Shown in pieces: positions 8,547-16,319 of a stretch of 24,276 nucleotides of DNA. Source of the DNA: a virus. A program made the translations under genes and the position numbers. Each line of letters opens with the position of its first letter. Within the stretch, counting starts at the first letter, position 1. Under the pieces are notes generated by a model, which had not been told where the DNA came from, ran no database searches, and saw only the letters and a program-made list of their open reading frames with translations. The DNA lies in the IMG/VR virus record IMGVR_UViG_3300022602_000417, positions 1 to 24,276 of that record, one strand, 5' to 3'.

Positions 8547-9230
8547 CTAATTGCTTTGTAGTGATTGTAGGTGTTCGATGACAGACTTCGCTTCGTCAAA
8601 AGTAAGTTGCTCCAACTTCGGAACTCTCCTACCTGTAACGTTATCAATAGTGTCATACATTGTTGGGTCATCAAAGCCCAGCGAACTGTGACTAATAGCC
8701 CAAATCATTTTGCACATCTTCTCGGTTGCCATGTTGGTTGTTGGCTTACCAGCCGCTTTAGCAACTGCGTTGCCGAGAGTGTTGTCCTGCTTAGGTGTAG
8801 GCGCTGACTTAGGTTCTGGCTTAATAGCCTGACCAGTTGAAAGTGGACTTGCAGTAACTGCATCGTCATCCTCATCCGCAACAAGCCCCAAGCATGCCAT
8901 GTAGGCATAACGACGAGCGAACGTTGTAGCACTGCCCTGCGCCATTGGGTCTGCCTTAACCATGTGTAACTTCATTGCGTAAGCCATGTACTGACCTGAA
9001 GTGTGGAGTAGATGCGTCATAAGCAAGTCTCCAGTTTCGTCGTAAGTAATGAACTGACTAACAGCAAGTCCATGCTTAGCAAGTACAGGACCAGCAGTAG
9101 CAACTACTTCTGGCAACGCCGCATACCTACTCTTAAAAAACGGATTAACAGAACCCTTGGGCACAGCAGAAAATTCTGCCTGAGCCGCAACGAGTGCCGT
9201 AATTAATTCATTGATTGATTCACTCTGCAT
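8547..9230 (-). CDS. erf: ERF-family single-strand annealing protein
   Basis: A 227-residue protein. The N-terminal ~130 residues have the ERF hallmarks: INELITALVAAQAEF, then NPFFKSRYAALPEVV, VLAKHGLAVSQF, and QGSATTFARRYAYMACLGL followed by the acidic VADEDDDA. A variable linker rich in Pro/Lys/Ser comes next, then a C-terminal helical tail with MATEKMCKMIWAISHSSLGF. ERF proteins anneal complementary strands (P22 Erf) for recombination or genome circularisation. It is first gene from the 9276 promoter, with AAAGGAAATAAATA before ATG. Together with the YqaJ exonuclease upstream and SSB downstream it makes a complete annealing pathway. Confidence 0.9.
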   Translation of the reverse strand: MQSESINELITALVAAQAEFSAVPKGSVNPFFKSRYAALPEVVATAGPVLAKHGLAVSQFITYDETGDLLMTHLLHTSGQYMAYAMKLHMVKADPMAQGSATTFARRYAYMACLGLVADEDDDAVTASPLSTGQAIKPEPKSAPTPKQDNTLGNAVAKAAGKPTTNMATEKMCKMIWAISHSSLGFDDPTMYDTIDNVTGRRVPKLEQLTFDEAKSVIEHLQSLQSN

Positions 9231-9253
9231 TATTTATTTCCTTTCACAATAGT

Positions 9254-9269
9254 AGTCTTCTTTAAGACT
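9254..9269 (-). promoter_or_regulatory. 5'-terminal hairpin of the ERF mRNA
   Basis: Perfect inverted repeat AGTCTT-(4 nt)-AAGACT beginning where transcription from the 9276-9304 promoter is expected to start. It would form a stem at the extreme 5' end of the mRNA (protective cap) or, as DNA, an operator. Confidence 0.5.
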
Positions 9270-9275
9270 GGTACA

Positions 9276-9304
9276 AGTGTAACACACTTATTTGATTTTG
9301 TCAA
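9276..9304 (-). promoter_or_regulatory. Promoter of the ERF-SSB-HNH-WhiB operon
   Basis: On the minus strand TTGACA (9304-9299), 17 bp, TACACT (9281-9276). The sequence after the -35 (AAAT) and before the -10 (GTGTGT) matches the promoters at 22694, 23583 and 24150. An inverted repeat AAGTGT-gtt-ACACTT overlaps the -10 and could be an operator. Confidence 0.75.
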
Positions 9305-9309
9305 GTTCA

Positions 9310-10332
9310 TTATTTTAACGGTCGTAAAGTTCTTGAACCGGGGCGAGTCTTCTTAAATTGTTCAAAAATCTCAGGAGCCTCTGCCTTAAGTCGCTCGGTG
9401 TCAAGTGTCTCAACATCCTTGCTTGCCTTGTAAGAAAGAATAGCCTTGCCATTTACGGTAGCAAACTCTGCATTGCCTACAATTTCAAGAATCTTTGCTC
9501 GCAATGCTTTGCGTTGAGTATCTGCTTCGTCCGCACGGGCTTTTGCTTCTGTAAATTCATCCCAAATAGCCTGCAAATCAGAACCACCTTCAACGCCTTT
9601 GCCTTCTTCGTGGCGAGGGTAACGTTTTTGCTGTGCTGATTCAGTTGCATCACTACCGTCAGTTTCTGGAGCGTTACCAAATTTAATGCAATCCCAAAAC
9701 TGTTGCTCTGCAATGACCATGTTCTCTGCAATTTCATCATCCCATTGCATTTCACGAACCTGAAGTCCAGCACCGCCGAGTAGACACGCAAAAGTTATAT
9801 TGGTATAACCAGTTACAACACCGTAGTGATATCCCTGAAGCATGTAACTTGGTGGAACTTGATTGTTTGCCCATGCGCCAGGATTTCCTGGACCAGCAAT
9901 ACCGGCGGTCTTAACCTCAAGAATACCCAAGATGTTTGGTGGTGCGTAATCAAAACGCCAAGTTTGTACTTTGCCAGCAGGAAACTCATCACTTGGTTCA
10001 ACAATCAAGAAGTCAAGGTTCGCAAACATAAACTCACGACCTTCTTCTTCTGACCACAAAATAACAGGCCATTCAACAACGGCTTTATTATTTTCTTCGG
10101 CGTAGAATTCAGCAATAGGACGTTCAAACTTATGTCCAATGCGGATGGCTTCGCCAACCACAGGGTCACGTTCTACAATGTGAGACTTCTCAGCCCACAA
10201 GGCGTAAGCAGACTTGTACCTATTAACACCGCAAACAGTACCGGCATCACTGCCACCAATACCACCTTCACGAGCCTCAAGCCAGTCTTCCTCTGACATA
10301 TCCCATACTGGGATTACTTTTACTTTATTCAT
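9310..10332 (-). CDS. YqaJ-type viral recombinase / lambda-exonuclease-like nuclease
   Basis: A 340-residue protein. The N-terminal half has the YqaJ fold: WLEAREGGIGGSDAG (17-31), a helix with Glu70, FANLDFLI with Asp107, ILEVKTA with Glu139 and Lys141 (the E-x-K of the PD-(D/E)XK site), and PPSYMLQGYHY with Gln166. The C-terminal third is a charged helical region (about 235-310) ending in an Arg-rich KKTRPGSRTLRPLK. This is the 5'-3' exonuclease partner of annealing proteins such as ERF. Its ATG overlaps the stop of the 10329 gene by 4 bases. It is last in the recA operon, with the ERF promoter immediately after its stop. Confidence 0.88.
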   Translation of the reverse strand: MNKVKVIPVWDMSEEDWLEAREGGIGGSDAGTVCGVNRYKSAYALWAEKSHIVERDPVVGEAIRIGHKFERPIAEFYAEENNKAVVEWPVILWSEEEGREFMFANLDFLIVEPSDEFPAGKVQTWRFDYAPPNILGILEVKTAGIAGPGNPGAWANNQVPPSYMLQGYHYGVVTGYTNITFACLLGGAGLQVREMQWDDEIAENMVIAEQQFWDCIKFGNAPETDGSDATESAQQKRYPRHEEGKGVEGGSDLQAIWDEFTEAKARADEADTQRKALRAKILEIVGNAEFATVNGKAILSYKASKDVETLDTERLKAEAPEIFEQFKKTRPGSRTLRPLK

Positions 10333-10724
10333 TGAACACTCTCCTTTTGAAGTTCCCTGATGGTTTGACGAACTGCATCAGCCACCATTGACTTAATCAT
10401 TTCTTGATATTCGTCAACGGTATCAATAGGGTGTGACACCAACTCTTCAATAGAAGCAACATCAACGTTGTTTCCAATGTATCGAACATAGACGCGGTGG
10501 ATAATCTTTCGACCGACCATCTCCCGACCATGCTTTCGCTCAAATTCTGGACCACGAAGTGATGTTGGAACAGAACCAACTTTGTCACCTTCATAAATGA
10601 CAGCCCATTGACCCGGCTTCTCTTTGAGACGTGTTGCATACGTCTTTTTACGATACTTCTTTGTACTCTTTCGAGGAACAGCCGATTTTACTGGCGGTTC
10701 CTCCCACTTCAAATGCTTGCCCAT
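10329..10724 (-). CDS. Conserved small basic protein, paralogue of the 18555 gene
   Basis: A 131-residue protein; AAAGGAAT precedes the ATG. The N-terminus is rich in Lys and Arg (KSTKKYRKKTYATRLK). A central module reads KPGQWAVIYEGDKVGS ... RKIIHRVYVRYIGN, and the same order PGTWFVWKEDSKTGG ... WTIYVRYVGE is found in the gene at 18555-18887. I infer that the two are divergent paralogues with a small beta-fold. The C-terminus is helical (YQEMIKSMVADAVRQTIREL). The position between the LexA-like gene and the exonuclease suggests a recombination or regulatory function, otherwise unknown. Confidence 0.8.
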   Translation of the reverse strand: MGKHLKWEEPPVKSAVPRKSTKKYRKKTYATRLKEKPGQWAVIYEGDKVGSVPTSLRGPEFERKHGREMVGRKIIHRVYVRYIGNNVDVASIEELVSHPIDTVDEYQEMIKSMVADAVRQTIRELQKESVQ

Positions 10725-10749
10725 TTTATTATTCCTTTCTTGTTTGTAT

Positions 10750-10971
10750 TTATTTATTCAATAGTTTTATTGTTCTTGCTACACCATCTTGGAAAGTAAT
10801 TACTTTTGCTTCCCTCAATTGCTGACAAGCACTAAAGACATTTCCTAGGGACATTTCAGTCATCTCCGATAGGTCACGATAACTCGGACCGTAAGCATGC
10901 TTTTTGTACCACTTCTCAATTGCCTTTGTAATTTTCTTTTCGTTATCTAGTTTAGCATTAATTTTCGTCAT
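10750..10971 (-). CDS. LexA-type DNA-binding domain protein without peptidase domain
   Basis: A 73-residue protein; ATG 10971 lies 14 bases inside the recA 3' end (an alternative TTG at 10977 would add two residues). The sequence follows the LexA N-terminal winged helix: [20 protein letters not shown] (Tyr27-Gly-Pro-Ser30, LexA has G-Y-x-P-S), [20 protein letters not shown] as the helix-turn-helix (33-52), then LREAKVITF and a short wing. Full LexA proteins are about 200-230 residues because they add an S24 self-cleavage domain; that domain is absent here, and nothing downstream looks like it. It would therefore bind DNA without being inactivated by RecA. It is translationally coupled to recA, whose promoter carries an SOS box, so autoregulation or occupation of host SOS boxes is a reasonable hypothesis. 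It could also be a general wHTH with no LexA specificity. Confidence 0.72.
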   Translation of the reverse strand: MTKINAKLDNEKKITKAIEKWYKKHAYGPSYRDLSEMTEMSLGNVFSACQQLREAKVITFQDGVARTIKLLNK

Positions 10972-11992
10972 TGTCAAGTCCTATTTTAAAATTTTTGTTT
11001 TCCATTGTAGCAATTACCTGATTGTATATAGTTTCATACAATTCTGGTTGTTCTTCTAATTTAGCCTTTGCTTTCAATCTTCCGTTTGCAAACTGCTCGC
11101 CCTCATAGTATATCCAAGCACCGGATTGACGCAAAACACCTGCGTCAATAGCACAATCGAGAAGAGCATTGGCTTTTGGAACACCAACGCCATATTCAAG
11201 GTCAAACTCAGCCTGTTTTAACGGTGGTGCAACTTTGTTTTTTACAACTTTTACTCGGGTTCGGTTAGCGGTTGCTTCTTCACCCTTTTTAATGGTTTGA
11301 ATACGTCGAATGTCTAGTCGAACCGAAGCGTAATAAGGCAATGCCTTACCGCCTGGTGTGTATTCACTTGGCCCATACATCTTTCCAATTGATTCACGCA
11401 ATTGATTAATAAAAATAACCAAAGTATTCGTTCTTGATACGGTTCCTGTCAACTTTCTTAATGCTTGTCCCATCAACCTTGGTTGAAGTCCAACATGGGC
11501 ATCGCCCATTTCTCCTTCAATTTCAGCGCGGGGAACCAAAGCGGCAACAGAGTCAATAACAACTACACCAATTTCACCACTTTCTACAAGGCGAATAGTA
11601 ATCTCCAAACCTTGTTCTGCGGTGTTGGGTTGGCTGATTAGTAGGCTGGGTAGGTCAACCCCAATTACGTCCGCGTAAACGGCATCTAGGGCGTGCTCAG
11701 CGTCAACGTAGGCACATGTCAGTCCCATTTTTTGCGCTTCAGAAATTACGTGAAGAGCAAGGGTGGATTTGCCCGAAGAAGGTGGCCCAAAAAATTCTAC
11801 AATTCTACCCCTAGGAAGACCACCCACACCAAGGGCAAGGTCCAATGGCAAAATACCAGTCGTGATTACATCAACAGGCACTACGTCTGATTGACTCAGG
11901 CTCATAATAGAACCAGCACCAAACTGCTTGTTAATCTCTGCTAAAACTAAGGCTAAGTTGTCCTTACCCTGAGTTACCGCTTTCTTTGCCAT
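10958..11992 (-). CDS. recA: RecA recombinase
   Basis: A 344-residue protein of normal RecA length. I choose ATG 11992, five bases after GGAGG; the frame continues upstream to 12016 but that would put the ribosome site inside the gene. Motifs: AGSIMSL near residue 30, Walker A GPPSSGKS (69-76, where bacterial RecA usually has GPESSGKT), [10 protein letters not shown] with the catalytic Glu, [21 protein letters not shown] (Walker B and L1), [13 protein letters not shown] then [16 protein letters not shown] (L2 region). The C-terminal domain is complete and ends in an acidic tail (DNDEN). It forms the nucleoprotein filament for strand exchange and would promote LexA cleavage. A SOS box inside its promoter predicts damage induction. 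Confidence 0.96.
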   Translation of the reverse strand: MAKKAVTQGKDNLALVLAEINKQFGAGSIMSLSQSDVVPVDVITTGILPLDLALGVGGLPRGRIVEFFGPPSSGKSTLALHVISEAQKMGLTCAYVDAEHALDAVYADVIGVDLPSLLISQPNTAEQGLEITIRLVESGEIGVVVIDSVAALVPRAEIEGEMGDAHVGLQPRLMGQALRKLTGTVSRTNTLVIFINQLRESIGKMYGPSEYTPGGKALPYYASVRLDIRRIQTIKKGEEATANRTRVKVVKNKVAPPLKQAEFDLEYGVGVPKANALLDCAIDAGVLRQSGAWIYYEGEQFANGRLKAKAKLEEQPELYETIYNQVIATMENKNFKIGLDNDEN

Positions 11993-12026
11993 AAAACCTC
12001 CATTTTCAAATTTCAAATTTCTCTAC

Positions 12027-12055
12027 ATGTTATCCGAACATTTGTTCTGTGTCAA
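12027..12055 (-). promoter_or_regulatory. recA promoter
   Basis: On the minus strand TTGACA (12055-12050), 17 bp, TAACAT (12032-12027). The spacer contains the SOS box at 12035-12048, so a bound LexA-type repressor would cover the space between -35 and -10. The start is predicted near 12020, leaving a leader of about 28 nt with GGAGG. Confidence 0.75.
12035..12048. promoter_or_regulatory. SOS box (LexA/DinR-type operator)
   Basis: AGAACAAATGTTCG on the minus strand: the palindrome GAAC-N4-GTTC, with AAAT fitting the RNRY centre of the Gram-positive consensus CGAACRNRYGTTCG; only the first base differs. Its place between -35 and -10 of recA is the expected position for repression. Confidence 0.75.
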
Positions 12056-12058
12056 GTA

Positions 12059-12087
12059 TTGACAAACGGAACTTTCTGTGTTATAAT
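12059..12087 (+). promoter_or_regulatory. Promoter of the replication operon (leaderless)
   Basis: TTGACA (12059-12064), 17 bp, TATAAT (12082-12087), then 6 nt and the ATG at 12094. The transcript should start at or next to the start codon, giving a leaderless mRNA. The -35 lies 3 bp from the recA -35, forming the palindrome TGTCAAgtaTTGACA. TGTGT before the -10 matches the phage promoters of the right arm. Confidence 0.8.
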
Positions 12088-12093
12088 AGTAAC

Positions 12094-14136
12094 ATGCAAA
12101 ACGTTCCTGCAAACAATTACGCTTGGATTCAAAATAATGTTATTATTTTGAAAACCGAGTATAACAAACAACTTGTTGAGGATAGTCGCAATATTCCGGG
12201 TCGTCGTTGGGATGGGGAGATGAAAGTTAATACTTTCCCTCTTTCTTCCATAATAGAAGTTCGCAATCTTGCTAACACACATAATATCACATTGGCGCCT
12301 GAATTGCAAGACTCAGACGTTAAAAAGTATTTTACTGATTCGGGCAAAGAGTTTCAAGTGGAAATGGACGGGGATTCCGTTACTATCTGCTTTAACTACG
12401 ACCCCAAGATGATTACGGCCATTAAATCTTCTGTTCCTAGCGCAAAATGGAACGGAAAATCTCGTTCTTGGCTAGTTCCTAAACGTGACATTATGCAAGC
12501 GATTCGTTTTGCCCTTTTGCATAACCTCACTATTGAAGACAGCCTTATGGAAACCGCTCGTAATGTAATGAACGAGGCCAAAACCATGCGTGAGGCGTCG
12601 GAATCTTTGAACGCTGACCTTGATGTTCCGGGCATACAAATCCCGCTCCTTCCATACCAAAAAGCCGGAATTGCTTATTTGAAGCAAGTCCGTAAGGGCA
12701 TTTTGGGCGACCAACCGGGACTTGGGAAGACGGCACAAGCCATTGCTACCCTTGCATCGGAAGACGCTTTCCCTGCTGTTGTTGTATGTCCTAATACATT
12801 AAAAATAAATTGGGAGCGGGAAATTAAAAAATTTTTTCCAAATTTGACCGTTTCGATACTCAATGGTGGTAAGTCAGAGGAAATTGAACCCTGTGATGTA
12901 ATTGTTGTTAATTACGATATTTTATATCAACGCAACAAAAACATTATGGAACATGGCTTTGTTTCACTCGTTGTAGACGAATCTCACGCTATTAAAAACG
13001 GGCAGAAGAAGTGGCGATGCCCGGAATGTGAAAAACCGTGCCGAGCAAACACCGCAGTATGCAAAGAATGTGGTGCGTTGGCAATTCGCCCCCGAGAAAC
13101 TTGGACAGTTAAGCGTACTGACGCCGTTATGAAGTTGGCGAAGTCACTTGGACCTGAGAACTTTGTACTCCTACTAACCGGCACGCCGATTACGAACCGC
13201 CCCGAAGAACTAATTCCCCAACTTGAAGCCATTGGTCAGTTGGACAGTTTCGGTGGCGTTTGGAGATTTAAGAACCGTTACGCACCAAAGCGCAATGTTG
13301 CTCTTAATACCAAAGAACTTAACGAAAAAATGCGTGAAACCTGTTTTGTACGTCGCAACAAAATGGACGTTTATGGAGAACTGCCAGAACTACGAAACGC
13401 CGTGCAATACCTATCAGTTTCTACTGAAGAAATGGCTTCATACAAGGTAGTCGAAGACGACGTTGTTGAGTATTTTGCTCAACGTGCGCGTGATATTGCC
13501 GAAGAAGAAGGCAGTGACGGCTCTAGTGCTTACTGGGGCAAGAAGATTGCTCTTGAAAACTCGGTTAATCTTGTTCGTATTACCGCACTTCGTGATGCGG
13601 TGTCGAAAATCAAGTTTGAAAGCACTGCTTCGTGGTTGGACAACTTCCTAGAGTCCGGTACGGGTGAAAAGGTCATTGTTTTTGCGGAACATATTGAAAT
13701 GGTTGAAAAACTGTATGCTCGGTACCAAGATGTAGCAGTGAAGATTCGTGGCGGAGTTTCAGTCGAAGAACGACAGAATGCAGTGGACTCGTTTCAGAAC
13801 GACCCGAAAGTACGAGTATTTGTAGCAAACATGACAGCCGCTAGTGAGGGTTTAACACTTACAGCCGCAAGTGATGTAGTCTTCTGTGAACTAGGTTGGA
13901 CACCTGCTATACATGAGCAATGTGCCAGCCGTTGTTATGGTCGAGTTAATGACATGCACGGTGCAACAGCATGGTATTTGCTAGCACCTGAGACCATTGA
14001 CGAAGACATGTACAGTCTGTTAGACAAGAAGAAAAAAGTTGTTAACTCCGTTACTGACGGTGTTGACGTTGAGGAACAAGGAAGCATTATTGGCGAACTC
14101 GTCAAAACGCTTGCTGAAAGGGGAATGAGCAAATGA
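12094..14136 (+). CDS. SNF2/SMARCAL1-like DNA helicase with HARP-like repeats and inserted zinc ribbon
   Basis: A 680-residue protein; ATG 12094 is chosen over the in-frame ATG 12049 because the latter lies upstream of the promoter -10. The N-terminus has two related Trp-containing modules (GRRWDGEMKVNTFPL and SAKWNGKSRSWLVP) like HARP repeats of annealing helicases. Helicase core: DQPGLGKTAQ (motif I), VVCPNTLKINWEREI, VVDESHAIKNG (II), then a zinc ribbon insert CPECEKPC...CKECG, LLTGTPITNRP (III), KVIVFAEH (IV), ASEGLTLTAASDVVF (V) and CASRCYGRVND (VI, replacing the usual QaxxRxxRiGQ). SMARCAL1-type enzymes anneal or remodel fork DNA without processive unwinding. Head of the replication operon; it overlaps the next gene by 4 bases. 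Confidence 0.9.
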   Translation: MQNVPANNYAWIQNNVIILKTEYNKQLVEDSRNIPGRRWDGEMKVNTFPLSSIIEVRNLANTHNITLAPELQDSDVKKYFTDSGKEFQVEMDGDSVTICFNYDPKMITAIKSSVPSAKWNGKSRSWLVPKRDIMQAIRFALLHNLTIEDSLMETARNVMNEAKTMREASESLNADLDVPGIQIPLLPYQKAGIAYLKQVRKGILGDQPGLGKTAQAIATLASEDAFPAVVVCPNTLKINWEREIKKFFPNLTVSILNGGKSEEIEPCDVIVVNYDILYQRNKNIMEHGFVSLVVDESHAIKNGQKKWRCPECEKPCRANTAVCKECGALAIRPRETWTVKRTDAVMKLAKSLGPENFVLLLTGTPITNRPEELIPQLEAIGQLDSFGGVWRFKNRYAPKRNVALNTKELNEKMRETCFVRRNKMDVYGELPELRNAVQYLSVSTEEMASYKVVEDDVVEYFAQRARDIAEEEGSDGSSAYWGKKIALENSVNLVRITALRDAVSKIKFESTASWLDNFLESGTGEKVIVFAEHIEMVEKLYARYQDVAVKIRGGVSVEERQNAVDSFQNDPKVRVFVANMTAASEGLTLTAASDVVFCELGWTPAIHEQCASRCYGRVNDMHGATAWYLLAPETIDEDMYSLLDKKKKVVNSVTDGVDVEEQGSIIGELVKTLAERGMSK

Positions 14137-15110
14137 GGGCAGATAGATACGACCATGAGGGCAAAGCGATTTACTCTCTTAAGTTTGATGGCGCAACAAT
14201 TATTGGCGATTTAACTGGAGAAAAGTCTATTATTACGCCTTCGTGGATTTTGGTTCACCCCGACTTAAGTCCATTGGCCAAAGTTCTTTTTGGTTACATG
14301 AAGGCAATTCTTATGGGCGAAGTATTTATTGCCAACACTTCTCACGGTTCATTTGCAAACTTACTTAAGGTTGATGCTCGTACTGTTCGTCGCAAGATTA
14401 AAGAACTAAGCGATGTTGGAGCGATTATTGTTAAAAGTAGTTTTAAGGACAATAAACAACAAACTAATGTCTACTACCTATGGCCTTACAACCCCGAATT
14501 AGGGGGGACAAATTTGTCAGGGGGGACAGAAATGTCCAGGGGGGTGGACACAGATGTCCAGGGGAATAATAATAATAATATATATAATAATATAGTCTCG
14601 CCAAAAGTCGAGGTAAAGAAGACTCGTAAGACTAAAGTTTATACTCCTGAGTTTGAGGCACTATGGCTTTTGTATCCTCGCAAGGAAAACAAGCCGGGAG
14701 CATTTGAGGCTTACAACGGTCGTATCAGAGATGACAAGGTTCCTTACGAAACATTGATGCAAGCAGTAAAGAACTACGCTTTAAAGAGGAAGAACGAAAA
14801 TCCTACGTACACGTTACACCCCAAGACGTTCTTCGGCCCGGGCAGGCGATACGAAGACTATCTTGGCAAACAAGATGATGTTTTCCCACTAACACCAGAG
14901 CAGATTGTTGTTGCTGAGATTTACGAAGACTGGGATAAGTTGAAGACTTGGATTAATCCAGTGGACGGAGAAGTAATACTTGATAATCCTGTCAAGATGA
15001 ACTACAGTCGTCCCACTAACGAAATAGGGCAACCTATTGACATAAACGGCAGGCCTTACAAACTTGACAACCAAGGCCGTCGTCATTCATTAGAATTTAC
15101 CACTTACTAG
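14133..15110 (+). CDS. Replication initiator-like winged-helix protein
   Basis: A 325-residue protein, ATGA overlap with the helicase. The N-terminal region (about 40-120) is a winged-helix domain of the replication-initiator type: SWILVHPDLSPLAKVLFGYM, HGSFANLLKVDARTVRRKIKEL, VGAIIVKSSF. A low-complexity Gly/Asn linker (about 124-150) is encoded by the GC-rich repeats and AT-rich stretch of the probable origin. The C-terminal module (about 168-250) with FEALWLLYPRKENKPGAFEAY and LHPKTFFGPGRRYEDYL is common in phage replisome organisers/DnaT-like proteins and may contact the helicase encoded next. The architecture resembles lambda O: an N-terminal iteron-binding domain, a linker encoded by the origin, and a C-terminal partner domain. 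DNA specificity is inferred. Confidence 0.78.
   Translation: MRADRYDHEGKAIYSLKFDGATIIGDLTGEKSIITPSWILVHPDLSPLAKVLFGYMKAILMGEVFIANTSHGSFANLLKVDARTVRRKIKELSDVGAIIVKSSFKDNKQQTNVYYLWPYNPELGGTNLSGGTEMSRGVDTDVQGNNNNNIYNNIVSPKVEVKKTRKTKVYTPEFEALWLLYPRKENKPGAFEAYNGRIRDDKVPYETLMQAVKNYALKRKNENPTYTLHPKTFFGPGRRYEDYLGKQDDVFPLTPEQIVVAEIYEDWDKLKTWINPVDGEVILDNPVKMNYSRPTNEIGQPIDINGRPYKLDNQGRRHSLEFTTY
14502..14594. other. Probable replication origin: three iterons plus AT-rich unwinding element
   Basis: Three consecutive repeats begin with a run of six G and carry the dyad GGACA-n-TGTCC: 14502-14519, 14520-14538 and 14539-14560 (the first has TTGTCA at its right half; the third carries an extra TGG). A fourth GGGG (14561-14564) is followed by 30 bp of pure A/T (AATAAT repeats then ATATAATAATATA). 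Iterons next to an AT-rich element inside the initiator gene is the lambda-type arrangement. The repeats could instead be purely coding low complexity, but dyad conservation while the amino acids differ argues for DNA function. Confidence 0.65.
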
Positions 15111-15122
15111 AAAGGGTTATTG

Positions 15123-16319
15123 GTGAACGGGCAAACCATACCCCACGATTTTCAGGCAGAAGAGGCATTGATAGGTTCAATGCTTCTGTCTATAGAAGCA
15201 GTTATAGAAGGCATTGATTCTTGTCTTCCCGAGGATTTTTACAATCCTTTGAACGCAAGGATTTTTACCGCTATTCGCAGTCTCTTTTCAAGGGGCGTAA
15301 AGATTGACCCAGTTACAATTGCTGGTGAAATCAACGACGAAGAAGTTGCTTCCAAGTTAGTCAACATGTCTCTAAACGTTCCTTCATGGAAGAACGCTAG
15401 TGAGTACGGTGCAATAGTTCTTAAGCACAGTTCTAGTCGCAAACTCATTGGAGAGATTGATACATACAAGAACTTGTTGTTGACAGGCGAGAACCCGTAC
15501 GAGATTGCATCAGGCATGGGAAAGATGTTGACTGGCGTTGGCTCGATGCGTTCGCTTGAACCACAAGCAATGACTATTAGCCAACTTGTTGCGAATGCGG
15601 AAGCGATTGCACCAGTTGTTATTCCAGGAATGATGCACCAAGATTATCGAACAATTGTTGTTGCAGAAGAAGGTGCTGGTAAGTCGCTTCTACTTAGAAC
15701 GATTGCTATGTCAGTATCGCAAGGCATTCATCCATTCAGTCACAAGCCAATTGAACCTAAGCGTGTATTGATTATTGACCTTGAAAACCCAACGCAAGCA
15801 ATTACCGAAACTGCTGAACCATACATGAGACACATGGCTGGAAGAGTTGGTACTGCTTTTGATGAAGAACGTTTAAAGATTTATCGTCGTCCCGGTGGTA
15901 TTGAGATTCGAAATCTGTCCGACAAGGCAGAAGTACAGCGTGAAATTGCGGCTCATAAACCAGACTTGGTTGTTATTGGTCCTATTTACAAAATGTATCG
16001 CAGGCAACCTAACGAGACATACGAAGACTCTGCTGACTCTGCAATGGCTGTACTTGATGACCTTAGAACGAGATACAAGTTTGCCCTTGTTATGGAGCAT
16101 CACGCGGCTAAGGGTAAGGCTGGAGAACGTGACCTAACGCCAATGGGTTCACAGCGCTGGATGGCGTGGCCTGAAATTGGTATATCATTGTATAAAGACA
16201 AAGTTGATGAAACAATGTTAAATGTAAAACGTTTTCGTGGAGACCGTTTGCAAGGTGTAACATGGCCAGACAGAATTGTTCGCCACCGCACTTTGTTGGT
16301 TGAAGGAATTTGGGACTAA
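15123..16319 (+). CDS. Replicative helicase: DnaB N-domain fused to RepA/RadA-like ATPase
   Basis: A 398-residue protein. GTG 15123 lies 6 nt after AAAGGG; a TTG at 15120 is too close. The N-terminal ~110 residues are a DnaB-type helical domain: AEEALIGSMLLSIEAV, CLPEDFYNPLNARIFTAI and GVKIDPVTIAGEI. The C-terminal RecA-fold ATPase has Walker A AEEGAGKS (181-188), VLIIDLENP (Walker B region), DLVVIGPIYKMYR, and MEHHAAKGK (sensor region). The motor resembles RepA of plasmid RSF1010 or the AAA_25 family more than DnaB, so the protein looks like a DnaB-RepA hybrid often seen in phages without a full-length DnaB. It would be loaded at the origin in the preceding gene. Confidence 0.85.
   Translation: MNGQTIPHDFQAEEALIGSMLLSIEAVIEGIDSCLPEDFYNPLNARIFTAIRSLFSRGVKIDPVTIAGEINDEEVASKLVNMSLNVPSWKNASEYGAIVLKHSSSRKLIGEIDTYKNLLLTGENPYEIASGMGKMLTGVGSMRSLEPQAMTISQLVANAEAIAPVVIPGMMHQDYRTIVVAEEGAGKSLLLRTIAMSVSQGIHPFSHKPIEPKRVLIIDLENPTQAITETAEPYMRHMAGRVGTAFDEERLKIYRRPGGIEIRNLSDKAEVQREIAAHKPDLVVIGPIYKMYRRQPNETYEDSADSAMAVLDDLRTRYKFALVMEHHAAKGKAGERDLTPMGSQRWMAWPEIGISLYKDKVDETMLNVKRFRGDRLQGVTWPDRIVRHRTLLVEGIWD

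Noticed and set aside
12049-12093. Longer helicase start at ATG 12049
   Set aside because: It precedes the TTGACA/TATAAT promoter and would place the promoter inside the gene; ATG 12094 fits a leaderless mRNA.
15064-15092. TTGACA at 15064 as a promoter for the replicative helicase
   Set aside because: At 17 bp spacing the -10 is TCATTA, a poor match, and the gene is already within the operon.
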